Assembly: GCA_958419945.1 (NCBI GenBank)
Contig: CATZIC010000017.1
Span: forward strand, 1-35,199
Length of the DNA: 35,199 bases
Source: an uncultured Clostridia bacterium
GTDB lineage: Bacteria > Bacillota > Clostridia > Christensenellales > Borkfalkiaceae
Direction: 5' to 3'
A program made the translations under genes and the position numbers. This document shows, piece by piece, positions 7,492-15,847 of the stretch. Positions within the stretch are counted from its first letter, which is position 1; each line of letters opens with the position of its first letter. The notes beneath the pieces are model-generated. The model was not told the origin of the DNA and ran no database searches. It saw nothing but the letters and a program-made list of their open reading frames with translations.

Positions 7492-7662
7492 AAAAGTGGG
7501 TCTATAAGCCGATTCAAGAAGTAAATTTGCTTGCTCGCAAGAGCAAATTTACGTCGTCGACAAATTGGTGTCATACAGCAAGTTTGCTTGCTATGTGCGC
7601 AAAGCGCATATAACCGTGTCTTGACACGGAGTATGGCACCTAATTTATTATCGAGCAATTTT
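7492..7662. repeat. E element interrupted by D element copy 2
   Basis: The left E half (7492-7514, ending GATT) is followed by the D element (7515-7646), then the right E half (ATTATCGAGCAATTTT). The D copy has a hairpin 7521-7530/7543-7552 and an outer stem 7562-7576/7631-7646 that encloses hairpins 7578-7591, 7592-7612 and 7614-7629. It fills the gap between the esterase stop (7664) and the kinase start (7481), so it would be in the operon message. Confidence 0.87.
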
Positions 7663-7663
7663 G

Positions 7664-8821
7664 TTATAATTCCGTCTCGTCAAAAGGGCATTTTACAGCA
7701 TTGTTTACGCAAGCGATAATTTTTATTTGATTTTCCCTAGAAACGTCTTTATCGTCGAAAACCACGTTATCAATATCAAGCTCGGTAAATATTTTCGCCC
7801 AGGTGAGTGCCGCGGCAAATCGCCCCTCGTTAAGGTTTAAATGAAAACCGTCCCTATGTATAAGCGAAGAGTCAAAACCCGAACGCATATTTTGTATGGT
7901 CGTGCCCGTAGGTATTACGTAATCAAACCTATTCGATGCCAAAATAACCTCTTTCGTAACCTTTGTAATACCTTGATAGTGCTTATCGGTATCACCGTCG
8001 AAATGCCTTAAAAACAGGTCTGCCGACGTTTGCCCTATATTTTGCAAAATATTTGGGTGGTCGCCATCGTATGCCCAGGTCATGTTCCAGGCAAGCTTTG
8101 AATTCGGGCAATAAGACTTAACGTAATCTATTAAATTCGGCAAATATTCAAAAGAAGACTTTATGCCCGCGTTAACGGATTGCTGCTGTAATACAACGAT
8201 ATCCCAATCGGCAAAATTAAGCGAAGTAGCTAAACTTGTACCGGGCGTATTGGAATAAACGCCGTTTCTCCAGACACGGAATTCATAATTTGCGCCGTCC
8301 GTAAGCGAATTTGTGTAATGGTTTTCTATCGACGCCCCGCCGATAAACATATCTCCGATCAAAACCTCTTCTACGCCAAGACCGTTTAAGAGGCTGTTAA
8401 GGCGCCAAACGCTGTCGTCGGTAAAGCTGTTGCCTATACCCAATATTTTAATCGATTTTCTGTATTTCGGCACGACCTCTATTTGATAACTGCCGTATAT
8501 GTTTTTGTTTACGTTCATCGTCGTTTTATCCTTTAAGTACAATTTCACTTCATATTTGCCGGATTTGGTGTTGTCGCACGCCGAAAAGTCTAAAACGAAC
8601 TCGTCGGGCTCAAGCCTTGTTTTTACTCCGTCTGCGGTCTTTCTGTCAACCTTTATTGTGTCGTCGTAAAATTCCTCGTCGGTATAAAAGCTTGTCTTGC
8701 AGGAAGCGACCAAAAGTTCTCTTTTCGCCACTTCAACGGAAATATCTTGTGAGTGGTTACAGGCAATCAGAAAGACGCAAACTAACGTCAAAAGTGCCCC
8801 TATAAGCCTTTTATTAAACAT
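7664..8821 (-). CDS. Lipoprotein SGNH-type (DUF4886) hydrolase, probable carbohydrate esterase
   Basis: A 385-residue surface lipoprotein with signal peptide and lipobox LIAC (lipidated Cys21). Residues 25-118 look like an Ig-like beta-sandwich ending in YQIEVVP. The catalytic domain then shows the SGNH blocks: GNSFTDD (nucleophile Ser132), GGASIENH, an LQQQSVN block, and D324-G-F-H327 as the C-terminal Asp/His pair. The DUF4886 family is usually treated as SGNH esterases; removing acyl groups from the polysaccharide is inference from context. The start follows GGTGAG, 18 bp after the upstream GH32. The first codons (MFNKRLIGALL) fall inside an E repeat. Confidence 0.82.
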   Translation of the reverse strand: MFNKRLIGALLTLVCVFLIACNHSQDISVEVAKRELLVASCKTSFYTDEEFYDDTIKVDRKTADGVKTRLEPDEFVLDFSACDNTKSGKYEVKLYLKDKTTMNVNKNIYGSYQIEVVPKYRKSIKILGIGNSFTDDSVWRLNSLLNGLGVEEVLIGDMFIGGASIENHYTNSLTDGANYEFRVWRNGVYSNTPGTSLATSLNFADWDIVVLQQQSVNAGIKSSFEYLPNLIDYVKSYCPNSKLAWNMTWAYDGDHPNILQNIGQTSADLFLRHFDGDTDKHYQGITKVTKEVILASNRFDYVIPTGTTIQNMRSGFDSSLIHRDGFHLNLNEGRFAAALTWAKIFTELDIDNVVFDDKDVSRENQIKIIACVNNAVKCPFDETEL

Positions 8822-8826
8822 TTTTA
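8790..8826 (+). repeat. E element overlapping the esterase signal-peptide codons
   Basis: AAAAGTGCCCCTATAAGCCT then TTTATTAAACATTTTTA. On the coding strand it supplies the start codon and N-K-R-L-I-G-A-L-L of the signal peptide. The mini-ORF at 34453 has the same arrangement. Confidence 0.6.
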
Positions 8827-8839
8827 CTCACCGTATAAA

Positions 8840-10780
8840 TTAATCGATGTCCCCGTAAGGGATAAGTTTGTTGATTTTTACGTTTGAAAATTTTGCGTCG
8901 CCATCGGAAAACAAACTTCCGTCGTAAACGCCGCCGTCCATAGCGGTTATGGCGGTCAACGCATATTGATCGTTGACAAAGAATTCCATAACGTTTCCGT
9001 CTATTACTATCTTCACGTTACAAAGGTCTGTGTTGCCGATTTCGATAACGCTGTTTACTTTGTGTGAATTATCGTTCGGCGATAAAATCTTCATAAAGGT
9101 TTTTCCGCCTTCTTTGCAAACTGCAACCTTGTATTCTTTGCCGTTTTGCCTTAATAAATAGCCTGCACTTTGTGCACCGCTAAGGTCCACCGTAAAGGTT
9201 ACGAAGTTACGCTTTAAATTCCTTTGTAAAAGGGCCTCGCCATCGTTTAAAGCAAGTGAACCGCTTTCATAATTGCCGCTACCTGCGTTTACAGAATAAT
9301 TTGTTTCGTTTAAAGTGTAAATATTGCCGTAATTGACGATTTCGGATAGCGCCGGATCAAGCCTTGCGCCCAGACTTCCGTCTTCACGCTGAATTACCTC
9401 TCTCGGCAAATTCATATACCCCGCCCATGGCGCAAGCGGAACGCCGTTATACTTGTTTGGTATCCAGCCCCACATATAAACTTTGTCTTTAACTTTAATC
9501 GGCCTTGCCGCGCACAAATCTTCACCGTCCAAAAACTTGGTTTCTTTACTAAGCCAATTAACGTCCATACAGTCCACGTTTTCATCACCCGTCCAGTATT
9601 GAAGGGCACCGATCTGGTGAACGGTTTTGTGCGAGACGGAAACGAAGGCATACCAACGGTTTCCTATCTTCATAAGTGTAGGACACTCGGGAAGATTACC
9701 TTGATAACCTTTAAACACAAGGTTTCCTTCCTTTTTCCAATCAAATCCGATTTCGTCGTTAGATGCGTAAATAACAAGGTCCGACTTCCAGGAATCCGGC
9801 GAACTGCCGAACTCTCGATAGCAGCCGCCAATCATTAAGAAGCGTTTGTTTTCCTTATCGATGTAAATCATGTTATCCCTTACGCCAACGGGGTATTTCG
9901 AATGGTCTACATAGTTGTTGGGATTGTAAATATAGTGAAGCCTTCCGCCGTTCTTATAATGCTGCCAGGTGTCGAAATTGTTTTCTTCGGGCACGTTTTT
10001 AAAGGTCAGCATGTTTTCGGAAACCTCTAAAGCGTTATTGTAGCCTTGTGTACAATCATCGCTCCACAAAAAACCGTTGTAAAGTTTTTCTTCCGCTTCG
10101 TCGTAATATGGAAAAACGTCGCCGTAATACTTTCCGAACGTGGTTTTGTGGTAAACGGAAAGGTCTTGCGAATTTTCAAAGGTAACGACGGGATTTAAAC
10201 TTACGTTGCCGCTTGAAAGCTCGAAGTAAACTTCGTCGCCCACATTTAATTCTTTTTGGAATTCAAAGTACTTTGACGGAATTTCCGCATCCAACGTAAC
10301 CACGCCGATCGGTGTGCCGTTTATATAAACCTTAAGCTCGGCAAAGCCGGAAGGGTCCACAAGTTTGATATTTCCGTAAATAACCGCACTGCCGGACTTA
10401 GGCACGTCGAATTTTCTCACAGCTAAGGCGTTTTGGGCGGAGCACATTTTTTCTTCAACAATCGTTGCTCCGCCGGACTTCCATCCGCCGATTTGGCTAT
10501 CGTAAGTCATCGGAAGATAACCGCCGTTTTTAGCCAAATAATACCAACCGTTATAGCCCTGCTCCGCCATTTTGGTGTAGCCGTGGCTTGCACGGTAAGT
10601 TCCCGTTTGCTTTTCGTATGCAACAACTGTGTTAGGCGTGTAAAGATCCATATAATCAAATTCCTTTGGCCCTTCTATGGGCGGATTGTCGCTGCCGGAT
10701 GTTGGGGGCTTCTGACAACCGACCGTAAGCACACACCAAAGCACCGTTATCACAAGTAAAAACGCAAATAATCTTTTCAT
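8840..10780 (-). CDS. Lipoprotein GH32-like fructan hydrolase with N-terminal beta-sandwich module
   Basis: A 646-residue surface lipoprotein (signal peptide, lipidated Cys22 in TVGC). Residues 45-205 form a beta-sandwich module with a QGYNGWYY motif and an NPVVTFEN end, shared with the two paralogues at 10789 and 21866 and probably binding carbohydrate. The five-blade GH32 domain follows. Candidate catalytic residues are D221 in GDVFPYY, R301-D302 (followed by N instead of the usual P) and E365 in PECP. A YMNLPREV strand and a C-terminal beta-sandwich ending in EFFVNDQYALTA close the protein. The start follows AAGGTG. It lies 8 bp after the preceding paralogue. The change at RDP may alter specificity or weaken catalysis. 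Confidence 0.85.
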   Translation of the reverse strand: MKRLFAFLLVITVLWCVLTVGCQKPPTSGSDNPPIEGPKEFDYMDLYTPNTVVAYEKQTGTYRASHGYTKMAEQGYNGWYYLAKNGGYLPMTYDSQIGGWKSGGATIVEEKMCSAQNALAVRKFDVPKSGSAVIYGNIKLVDPSGFAELKVYINGTPIGVVTLDAEIPSKYFEFQKELNVGDEVYFELSSGNVSLNPVVTFENSQDLSVYHKTTFGKYYGDVFPYYDEAEEKLYNGFLWSDDCTQGYNNALEVSENMLTFKNVPEENNFDTWQHYKNGGRLHYIYNPNNYVDHSKYPVGVRDNMIYIDKENKRFLMIGGCYREFGSSPDSWKSDLVIYASNDEIGFDWKKEGNLVFKGYQGNLPECPTLMKIGNRWYAFVSVSHKTVHQIGALQYWTGDENVDCMDVNWLSKETKFLDGEDLCAARPIKVKDKVYMWGWIPNKYNGVPLAPWAGYMNLPREVIQREDGSLGARLDPALSEIVNYGNIYTLNETNYSVNAGSGNYESGSLALNDGEALLQRNLKRNFVTFTVDLSGAQSAGYLLRQNGKEYKVAVCKEGGKTFMKILSPNDNSHKVNSVIEIGNTDLCNVKIVIDGNVMEFFVNDQYALTAITAMDGGVYDGSLFSDGDAKFSNVKINKLIPYGDID

Positions 10781-10788
10781 TTTTCACC

Positions 10789-12726
10789 TTAGTCGTAAAC
10801 GTCGTAAAACTGCGCAAGCCTGTTTATGGTTACGTTTTTAAATTCAGACTTAGCGTTCGAATAGAAACCGGGAACAAAATCCTTTGAAGTCATACCCGTC
10901 CTGCCGGTAAGCGCCATAACGTCGTCAACGTAAAATTCGACTACGCCGCCGTCAATCACGGCTTTTACGGAAAATACCGTTTGGCTTGAATCACCGAAGT
11001 AGATTTTGCTTGAAATGGGGTGGGAAGAATCCTTCGGGCAGCCTATCTGCATATAAACGCCGTCGGCTTCCTTTATCAAACTAAGCCTGTATTCCATACT
11101 ATCAACGCTCATCGTAAAGCCTGCCTCGGTTGAGTTTTTCATATCGAGGTCGAACGTTACGAACGAAGCGTTAGTGGTTTTCGTCAATTTTGCTCTGTTA
11201 TTTTGGCCGTTCATTACAACGTTATTGTTTGTACCCGAAACGTTACCGCTTAAAGATTCCAAAATAGCAGGCGTAACGTCGTACATTTTACCTTTATTGA
11301 CGAGTTTTGTTGCCATCGGGTCGAGCTTAGAACCCAAAAGACCGTTTTCACGTGCGAAAACCTCTCTCGGAAGATTCATAGGTCCGCCCCAGTGATAGGT
11401 GTTGTAAAGCTTGGGCATCCAACCGTAAAGATAAAATCTTCCGCCGATATTTTCAATTTGAGGAACGCACAAATCCTCGCCGTCAAGATGGTTTGTGGGA
11501 AGATTTTGCCAATCGACCTCGTCAATGGTTTGATTTTCACCGCCTACCCAGTAAGAAAGTCTTCCTATACCGTGAATTGATTGACCGGAAATACCGGTAT
11601 ACAAATACCACCTGTTACCGATCTTTCTTAAACCCGAGCATTCCGGTTCGCCGGAGTTATTCGGGAAGGATCTTAATACGATAGAAGGATTGCTCCAATC
11701 AAAGCCGATGCTATCTACGCTTGTTCTTAAGGTAAGATCGCAGTTAACGTTTGCCTGCCCGTTGGTCTTATATGATAAGGTTAAAAATCTTCTTTTATCC
11801 ACTTCTTCGTCATAAAAGTTTGTTCCGTCCCTTCCGCCGATATATTGACTATAGTCGATTAAGTCGGGCGATTTATCGTATGACATATAGTGGTCGTTTA
11901 CAAAAGTCGTGTCGTAATTTGCGTCGTAAAACCTGAACATATCCGTCGTGGTCTTGCGATACCATTGCCACTGCAAATCACCGCCGTGGTTCCAAAGGTG
12001 GTAAAGGTTCACAGTGTCGTCGTAGTAGTAAGCGTGTACGTCGCCGTACGCCCCCCAAGGGTTTCTCGTTTCATATAAAGAATCGTTTAACGTTTTAGTC
12101 GTAATTGTCGGATTTAAGTAGGCATTTGAGCCTTTAATTGCAAAATAAAGCTTATCCCCTGCGGTCAAAGAAACCTTCCCGTTAAAGTATCTACCAATCG
12201 TATCGTTTTCGTCAACTACAATTTCGCCGATTTCGGAAATTTTTTCGGAATTTTTATATACCGAAAGTGTAATATTGCCGCCGCCCGCCGAAGCCTTTCT
12301 CAGCGTGCCTTGGAATAAATAGTTTGCGGAGGTTTTTGCTTGATAGACGTATCCTGCTTCTTGCGTGCAGGTAAAAACGCCGTCTGAAAAGGTCGTACCG
12401 CTTCCCCCTTCCCAAAGGTTGCCGTTATAAGATAACGTAGTGAAATTTGATGGTGAGCCTTCTACGTAGTACCAGTTATTGTAGCCTTGTGCGTCGTTAA
12501 ACTTATATCCATAAGAGGCACGGGTAAGCTCGCCATCTTTTACCTCGTCATATTTTTGTTTTGCGTCGCCGTCGTAAAGTTTTTCGTAAGATACGATTTC
12601 ATTCATAGGTTCTCCTCCGATAGGTTCGTCCGCCGAACTTGAATCTTCTCCTCCTCCGCAGGAAAGAAGAAATGGGCTTTGTAATAGGAATACGAGAGTA
12701 ATGATAAAGGTCAATATTTTTTTCAT
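10789..12726 (-). CDS. Lipoprotein GH32-like protein with altered catalytic motifs
   Basis: A 645-residue lipoprotein (lipidated Cys23 in LLSC, Gly/Ser/Asp-rich linker). It has the same plan as its neighbours: an N-terminal beta-sandwich with GYNNWYY (residues 45-210), a GH32 propeller and a C-terminal sandwich with EFYVDDVMALT. Candidate catalytic residues are D229 in GDVHAYY, R299-D300-G301 where most GH32 have RDP, and E362 in PEC followed by S. It is the most divergent of the three paralogues at these motifs, so binding without hydrolysis is possible. AGAGGTG precedes the start. It is the first gene after the internal hairpin at 12761-12804. Confidence 0.82.
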   Translation of the reverse strand: MKKILTFIITLVFLLQSPFLLSCGGGEDSSSADEPIGGEPMNEIVSYEKLYDGDAKQKYDEVKDGELTRASYGYKFNDAQGYNNWYYVEGSPSNFTTLSYNGNLWEGGSGTTFSDGVFTCTQEAGYVYQAKTSANYLFQGTLRKASAGGGNITLSVYKNSEKISEIGEIVVDENDTIGRYFNGKVSLTAGDKLYFAIKGSNAYLNPTITTKTLNDSLYETRNPWGAYGDVHAYYYDDTVNLYHLWNHGGDLQWQWYRKTTTDMFRFYDANYDTTFVNDHYMSYDKSPDLIDYSQYIGGRDGTNFYDEEVDKRRFLTLSYKTNGQANVNCDLTLRTSVDSIGFDWSNPSIVLRSFPNNSGEPECSGLRKIGNRWYLYTGISGQSIHGIGRLSYWVGGENQTIDEVDWQNLPTNHLDGEDLCVPQIENIGGRFYLYGWMPKLYNTYHWGGPMNLPREVFARENGLLGSKLDPMATKLVNKGKMYDVTPAILESLSGNVSGTNNNVVMNGQNNRAKLTKTTNASFVTFDLDMKNSTEAGFTMSVDSMEYRLSLIKEADGVYMQIGCPKDSSHPISSKIYFGDSSQTVFSVKAVIDGGVVEFYVDDVMALTGRTGMTSKDFVPGFYSNAKSEFKNVTINRLAQFYDVYD

Positions 12727-12740
12727 TTTGCACCTCTTAT

Positions 12741-12804
12741 TTTAAAAAATAGTTGAGTTTAAAAAATAGTCGAGGGGCGCACGGAGCCGATCTCGGCGCC
12801 CCTC
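12741..12804 (-). terminator. Internal terminator-like hairpin with 17-bp direct repeat
   Basis: The stem GAGGGGCGC (12772-12780) pairs with GCGCCCCTC (12796-12804) and is followed on the minus strand by GACTATTTTTT. A 17-bp sequence (TTTAAAAAATAGTYGAG) is repeated in tandem at 12741-12757 and 12758-12774, so a second T-run follows. It lies inside the operon between the surface protein and the downstream GH32 gene and probably lowers expression of the distal genes. Confidence 0.8.
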
Positions 12805-12840
12805 TCGTCAGTTAACAGTCTGAAAAACTGTCAGGTCAGT

Positions 12841-15801
12841 TTATTTCCTTCTTTTTATCATGAATATGATAGCAGCACCGGCAAGTGTAATCATTTCCAT
12901 AACGCCGCCCGTTGCGCTTTGGCAGCCCTGGCAGCCGCCCTTAGCGGGTTCTTCATCGCCGCTGCCTTGGGGCGGAGTTTGCCCTTCTTCTTCAACGGTA
13001 ATGGTCTTTTCTGCGGATTTAATGCCGTTTATAACGCAGTGAACCTTGTACGTGCCGGCTTCTTGACCGAGTAATACGTATTTAAGTTCTGCGCCGTCAA
13101 CCTTAGCGCCGTTTACGTACCATTCGATGGTTTCGGCTTCTGCGTCAAAGGGGTTAAGGGTTGCGTTAATCGTAGCCGACTGACCGACTTTAATCTTAAC
13201 CGAAGAAACGGAAAGGGTTACGCTTTCGAGATCGGGTGCAGGTAGTTCTACGCCGCTGAAGGTGATATTTCTCATCTTAAGAGGAACGACTGAAGCGCCG
13301 TCAGACGGGAAGAGGTTAAGTGCATAACCGGAAGGCAGAGTTGCATCCGGTATAATTACGAATAAAACAAGTTCGCCGTTTAAATACATAGCGACGTTTT
13401 TGCCGTCAACCGCCACGGTTATTTTGTTCCAATCGCCTTTTTTTGCGAGACCTTCGTAAGAAAGGTCTTTGCCAAGTCCGTATGCGTTTGTATCGTAAGA
13501 TTTGTCAAGAGCTTGGTTTTTAAGATATAATCTGAAGTTATCCGGATTTACCGCAACCGCAACTTCCGCAACCTTTGCGCCGGAGCCGTCCGCATGGAAG
13601 CCTTCGAAGCAAGGATAGCAGTAATATTCCATAGAAATGTCTGCGGGAACGAAAAGTTCATAAGAAAACGCAAAGCTTGTTGAGGACGGGTATTTAATAC
13701 CGCTCATCGACCAGCCGCTATACTGCGGGGTTTCGGTGTAAAGATACTTGCCGCCTTCGTCTTCGCCGACTTTAAAGTTGCCGTAGTTTGCTTCGGGGTC
13801 AAGTGTCAGCTGGGAAATCTGTTGATAGAATTCTTTTGCTTCGATTTCTTTTAATACGTCAAAAGCAATGGAAATCTGTTTTTCGGAGCTTACAATCTCT
13901 CCGACTTCTGCGCGAACGACTAACGTAGTGCCTGCGCTATAAGTCGAAAGGTCAAGTGTTAAGGTTGAACCGTGAACGTCTTCAACCAAGGTGTTGTTTA
14001 AGAACCAATTAACCTGGCTGTCTTCGGCGAGACCGATAAGGTCTGCCGTAATTTCAGGTGTTTCGGTATTAAGATAACTGCTGGAAGCGTTAATTCTGAC
14101 CTTGCCCTGTTTTACAACGAGAGTAAGTTCGTTACTTGTAACGGTTTCGGTTTTATAAACTACTTTATATTCGCCGGCCGCTAAACCGGTAAGTGCTAAA
14201 GTAGCGGTCGTTTCTTCCTGTGCTTCACCGTTTACGAACCATTGGATCGTGTCGCCCGTGAAGTCGCCCATCGTCGTAGCCGTAAAGGTTGCCGTATCGA
14301 TCGGATAGATTTCCGTCTTGTCGGATTCAATTACGATCTTCTTTGCTACTACGCTTATTTTAACCTCTTCACTTGCTAAGGTGTCGTTTTTGTAAACGAT
14401 TGTGTATTCGCCTTCAGCTAAATTGGAAAGTGTAAGGGTATTCGTGGTTTCGGTCTGAACTTCGCCGTTTAAATACCACTTCATATCGTTTGCAAGGGTT
14501 CTGTCACCGAATACCGTGCTTGTAAACACTACTTCTTCGTCCGTGGAAACCAAAGTCTTGTTTGCCTTAACGATTGCCGCAGATTCTTGATCGAATCCGT
14601 CGTAGGAAAGCGTCGTCCAATAAGCGCCGCCTCTGCCGTTCTCGATAGACATGTTCTGCAAGTTACCTTTTGTAATGCCCATTTCCGTGAAGGAAGTCCT
14701 TACGCCCAATACGCCGTTTACGTAAAAATCAACCGTGTCGCCGTAAACTTCTACTTCATAGGTGAAACTGTTAGTTTGGGAAACGTCAACAGGGTTACCG
14801 CCCTTACCGCTTACGTCGCCGCCGTTTACAGAACCGTCGTCTTTATCTCTCCACCAGCAAATTTCCGGGGTAACGGTGGTGCCGTCCACTCTTGCCTGGA
14901 TCGATAAGCCGTTATTGTTGTTTGCCTGATGACGGGTGTTGTAGTTATTGATACCGTATAAACGCATCATAGGATAATAGCCTTCTTTTGTTGCGTCGTC
15001 GATTACCCAAGTACCTACAACCTTAAAGTTTTTCTTATAAAGGTTTGCAGCCGTCAGTTCGGTAACTTTATAAAAGTTGTTATGATCGGTGGTGTTACTG
15101 GTTATTACGGCAGAGGTTTCTGCAGCCTTTGCTTCTTTAAGTACAAAGTTGTCTACTTCACAACTGCCGCGAAGATCGAACCAAACACCTGTAATCGTGC
15201 CTTCCGGAATGGCTTTTCTGCTCATGTAACGTGTGTTACCGAAGTTTGAAAGGTGGGTAACGATACGACGTACGCCGTTTAACCAAACTTCAACGTAACC
15301 TTCATAGTGAACCATTCTGATGTTAAGCGTTTCTCTTGTGGAAGCCGCAACGTCATTAACACCGCCCTGGTCAAAACCGGAGTTGTTGTAAATATCTTGT
15401 CCGTCAAAGTTTGCAAGACGCCAGAATTGTCCGTCGGCGATACCTTCGAGGTAAATGTTTTTACCTTCGCCGGAACCGTCCAAACCTTCAAAGTGAATAT
15501 AAAAGCCTGTGCCTGATTCTTTTACTTTAAAGTCAAAAGAAAGGTCATAGTTGTTTGAGGCAAGTCTTTTATCTTCCGGGATTATATACTTGTGTAAGCC
15601 CGAAGGTAACTGTAAAACGCCGTCGGTTACGGTTTGTCCGTAGCCGAGATCACCCTCAACTAATTCACCTGAAAAGTCTTGTTTATAAACTATCGTGTCT
15701 TCTGCGTCTGCCAAAGCGGGTGCTGCGTTAATTGCAAACACACAGCATAGTGAAAGACACATAACAGCTAATAAACAAATAATGCTTTTAGTTTTTTTCA
15801 T
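12841..15801 (-). CDS. Large LamG/Ig-repeat surface protein with Gly/Cys-rich C-terminal anchor
   Basis: A 986-residue secreted protein. The start at 15801 (MKKTKS..) is preferred over an in-frame ATG 99 bp upstream because AGGGAG sits at the right distance and the signal peptide (about 1-31) then starts correctly. Approximate order: LamG/ConA-like domain (35-220), second LamG-like domain (225-395), three Ig-like repeats with a W-Y/F-x-N-G/N core (400-640), third LamG-like domain (645-830), a fourth Ig-like repeat (840-925), a Pro/Gly/Glu linker, then GGCQGCQS, one hydrophobic helix and KRRK. The tail looks like a sorting signal without LPxTG. No catalytic motif is recognised. It probably binds polysaccharide at the cell surface for the adjoining ABC importer. 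Confidence 0.85.
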   Translation of the reverse strand: MKKTKSIICLLAVMCLSLCCVFAINAAPALADAEDTIVYKQDFSGELVEGDLGYGQTVTDGVLQLPSGLHKYIIPEDKRLASNNYDLSFDFKVKESGTGFYIHFEGLDGSGEGKNIYLEGIADGQFWRLANFDGQDIYNNSGFDQGGVNDVAASTRETLNIRMVHYEGYVEVWLNGVRRIVTHLSNFGNTRYMSRKAIPEGTITGVWFDLRGSCEVDNFVLKEAKAAETSAVITSNTTDHNNFYKVTELTAANLYKKNFKVVGTWVIDDATKEGYYPMMRLYGINNYNTRHQANNNNGLSIQARVDGTTVTPEICWWRDKDDGSVNGGDVSGKGGNPVDVSQTNSFTYEVEVYGDTVDFYVNGVLGVRTSFTEMGITKGNLQNMSIENGRGGAYWTTLSYDGFDQESAAIVKANKTLVSTDEEVVFTSTVFGDRTLANDMKWYLNGEVQTETTNTLTLSNLAEGEYTIVYKNDTLASEEVKISVVAKKIVIESDKTEIYPIDTATFTATTMGDFTGDTIQWFVNGEAQEETTATLALTGLAAGEYKVVYKTETVTSNELTLVVKQGKVRINASSSYLNTETPEITADLIGLAEDSQVNWFLNNTLVEDVHGSTLTLDLSTYSAGTTLVVRAEVGEIVSSEKQISIAFDVLKEIEAKEFYQQISQLTLDPEANYGNFKVGEDEGGKYLYTETPQYSGWSMSGIKYPSSTSFAFSYELFVPADISMEYYCYPCFEGFHADGSGAKVAEVAVAVNPDNFRLYLKNQALDKSYDTNAYGLGKDLSYEGLAKKGDWNKITVAVDGKNVAMYLNGELVLFVIIPDATLPSGYALNLFPSDGASVVPLKMRNITFSGVELPAPDLESVTLSVSSVKIKVGQSATINATLNPFDAEAETIEWYVNGAKVDGAELKYVLLGQEAGTYKVHCVINGIKSAEKTITVEEEGQTPPQGSGDEEPAKGGCQGCQSATGGVMEMITLAGAAIIFMIKRRK

Positions 15802-15847
15802 AATTATCTCCCTGCATATTTTTTTTGCCGCTTTTGCGACATATTGC

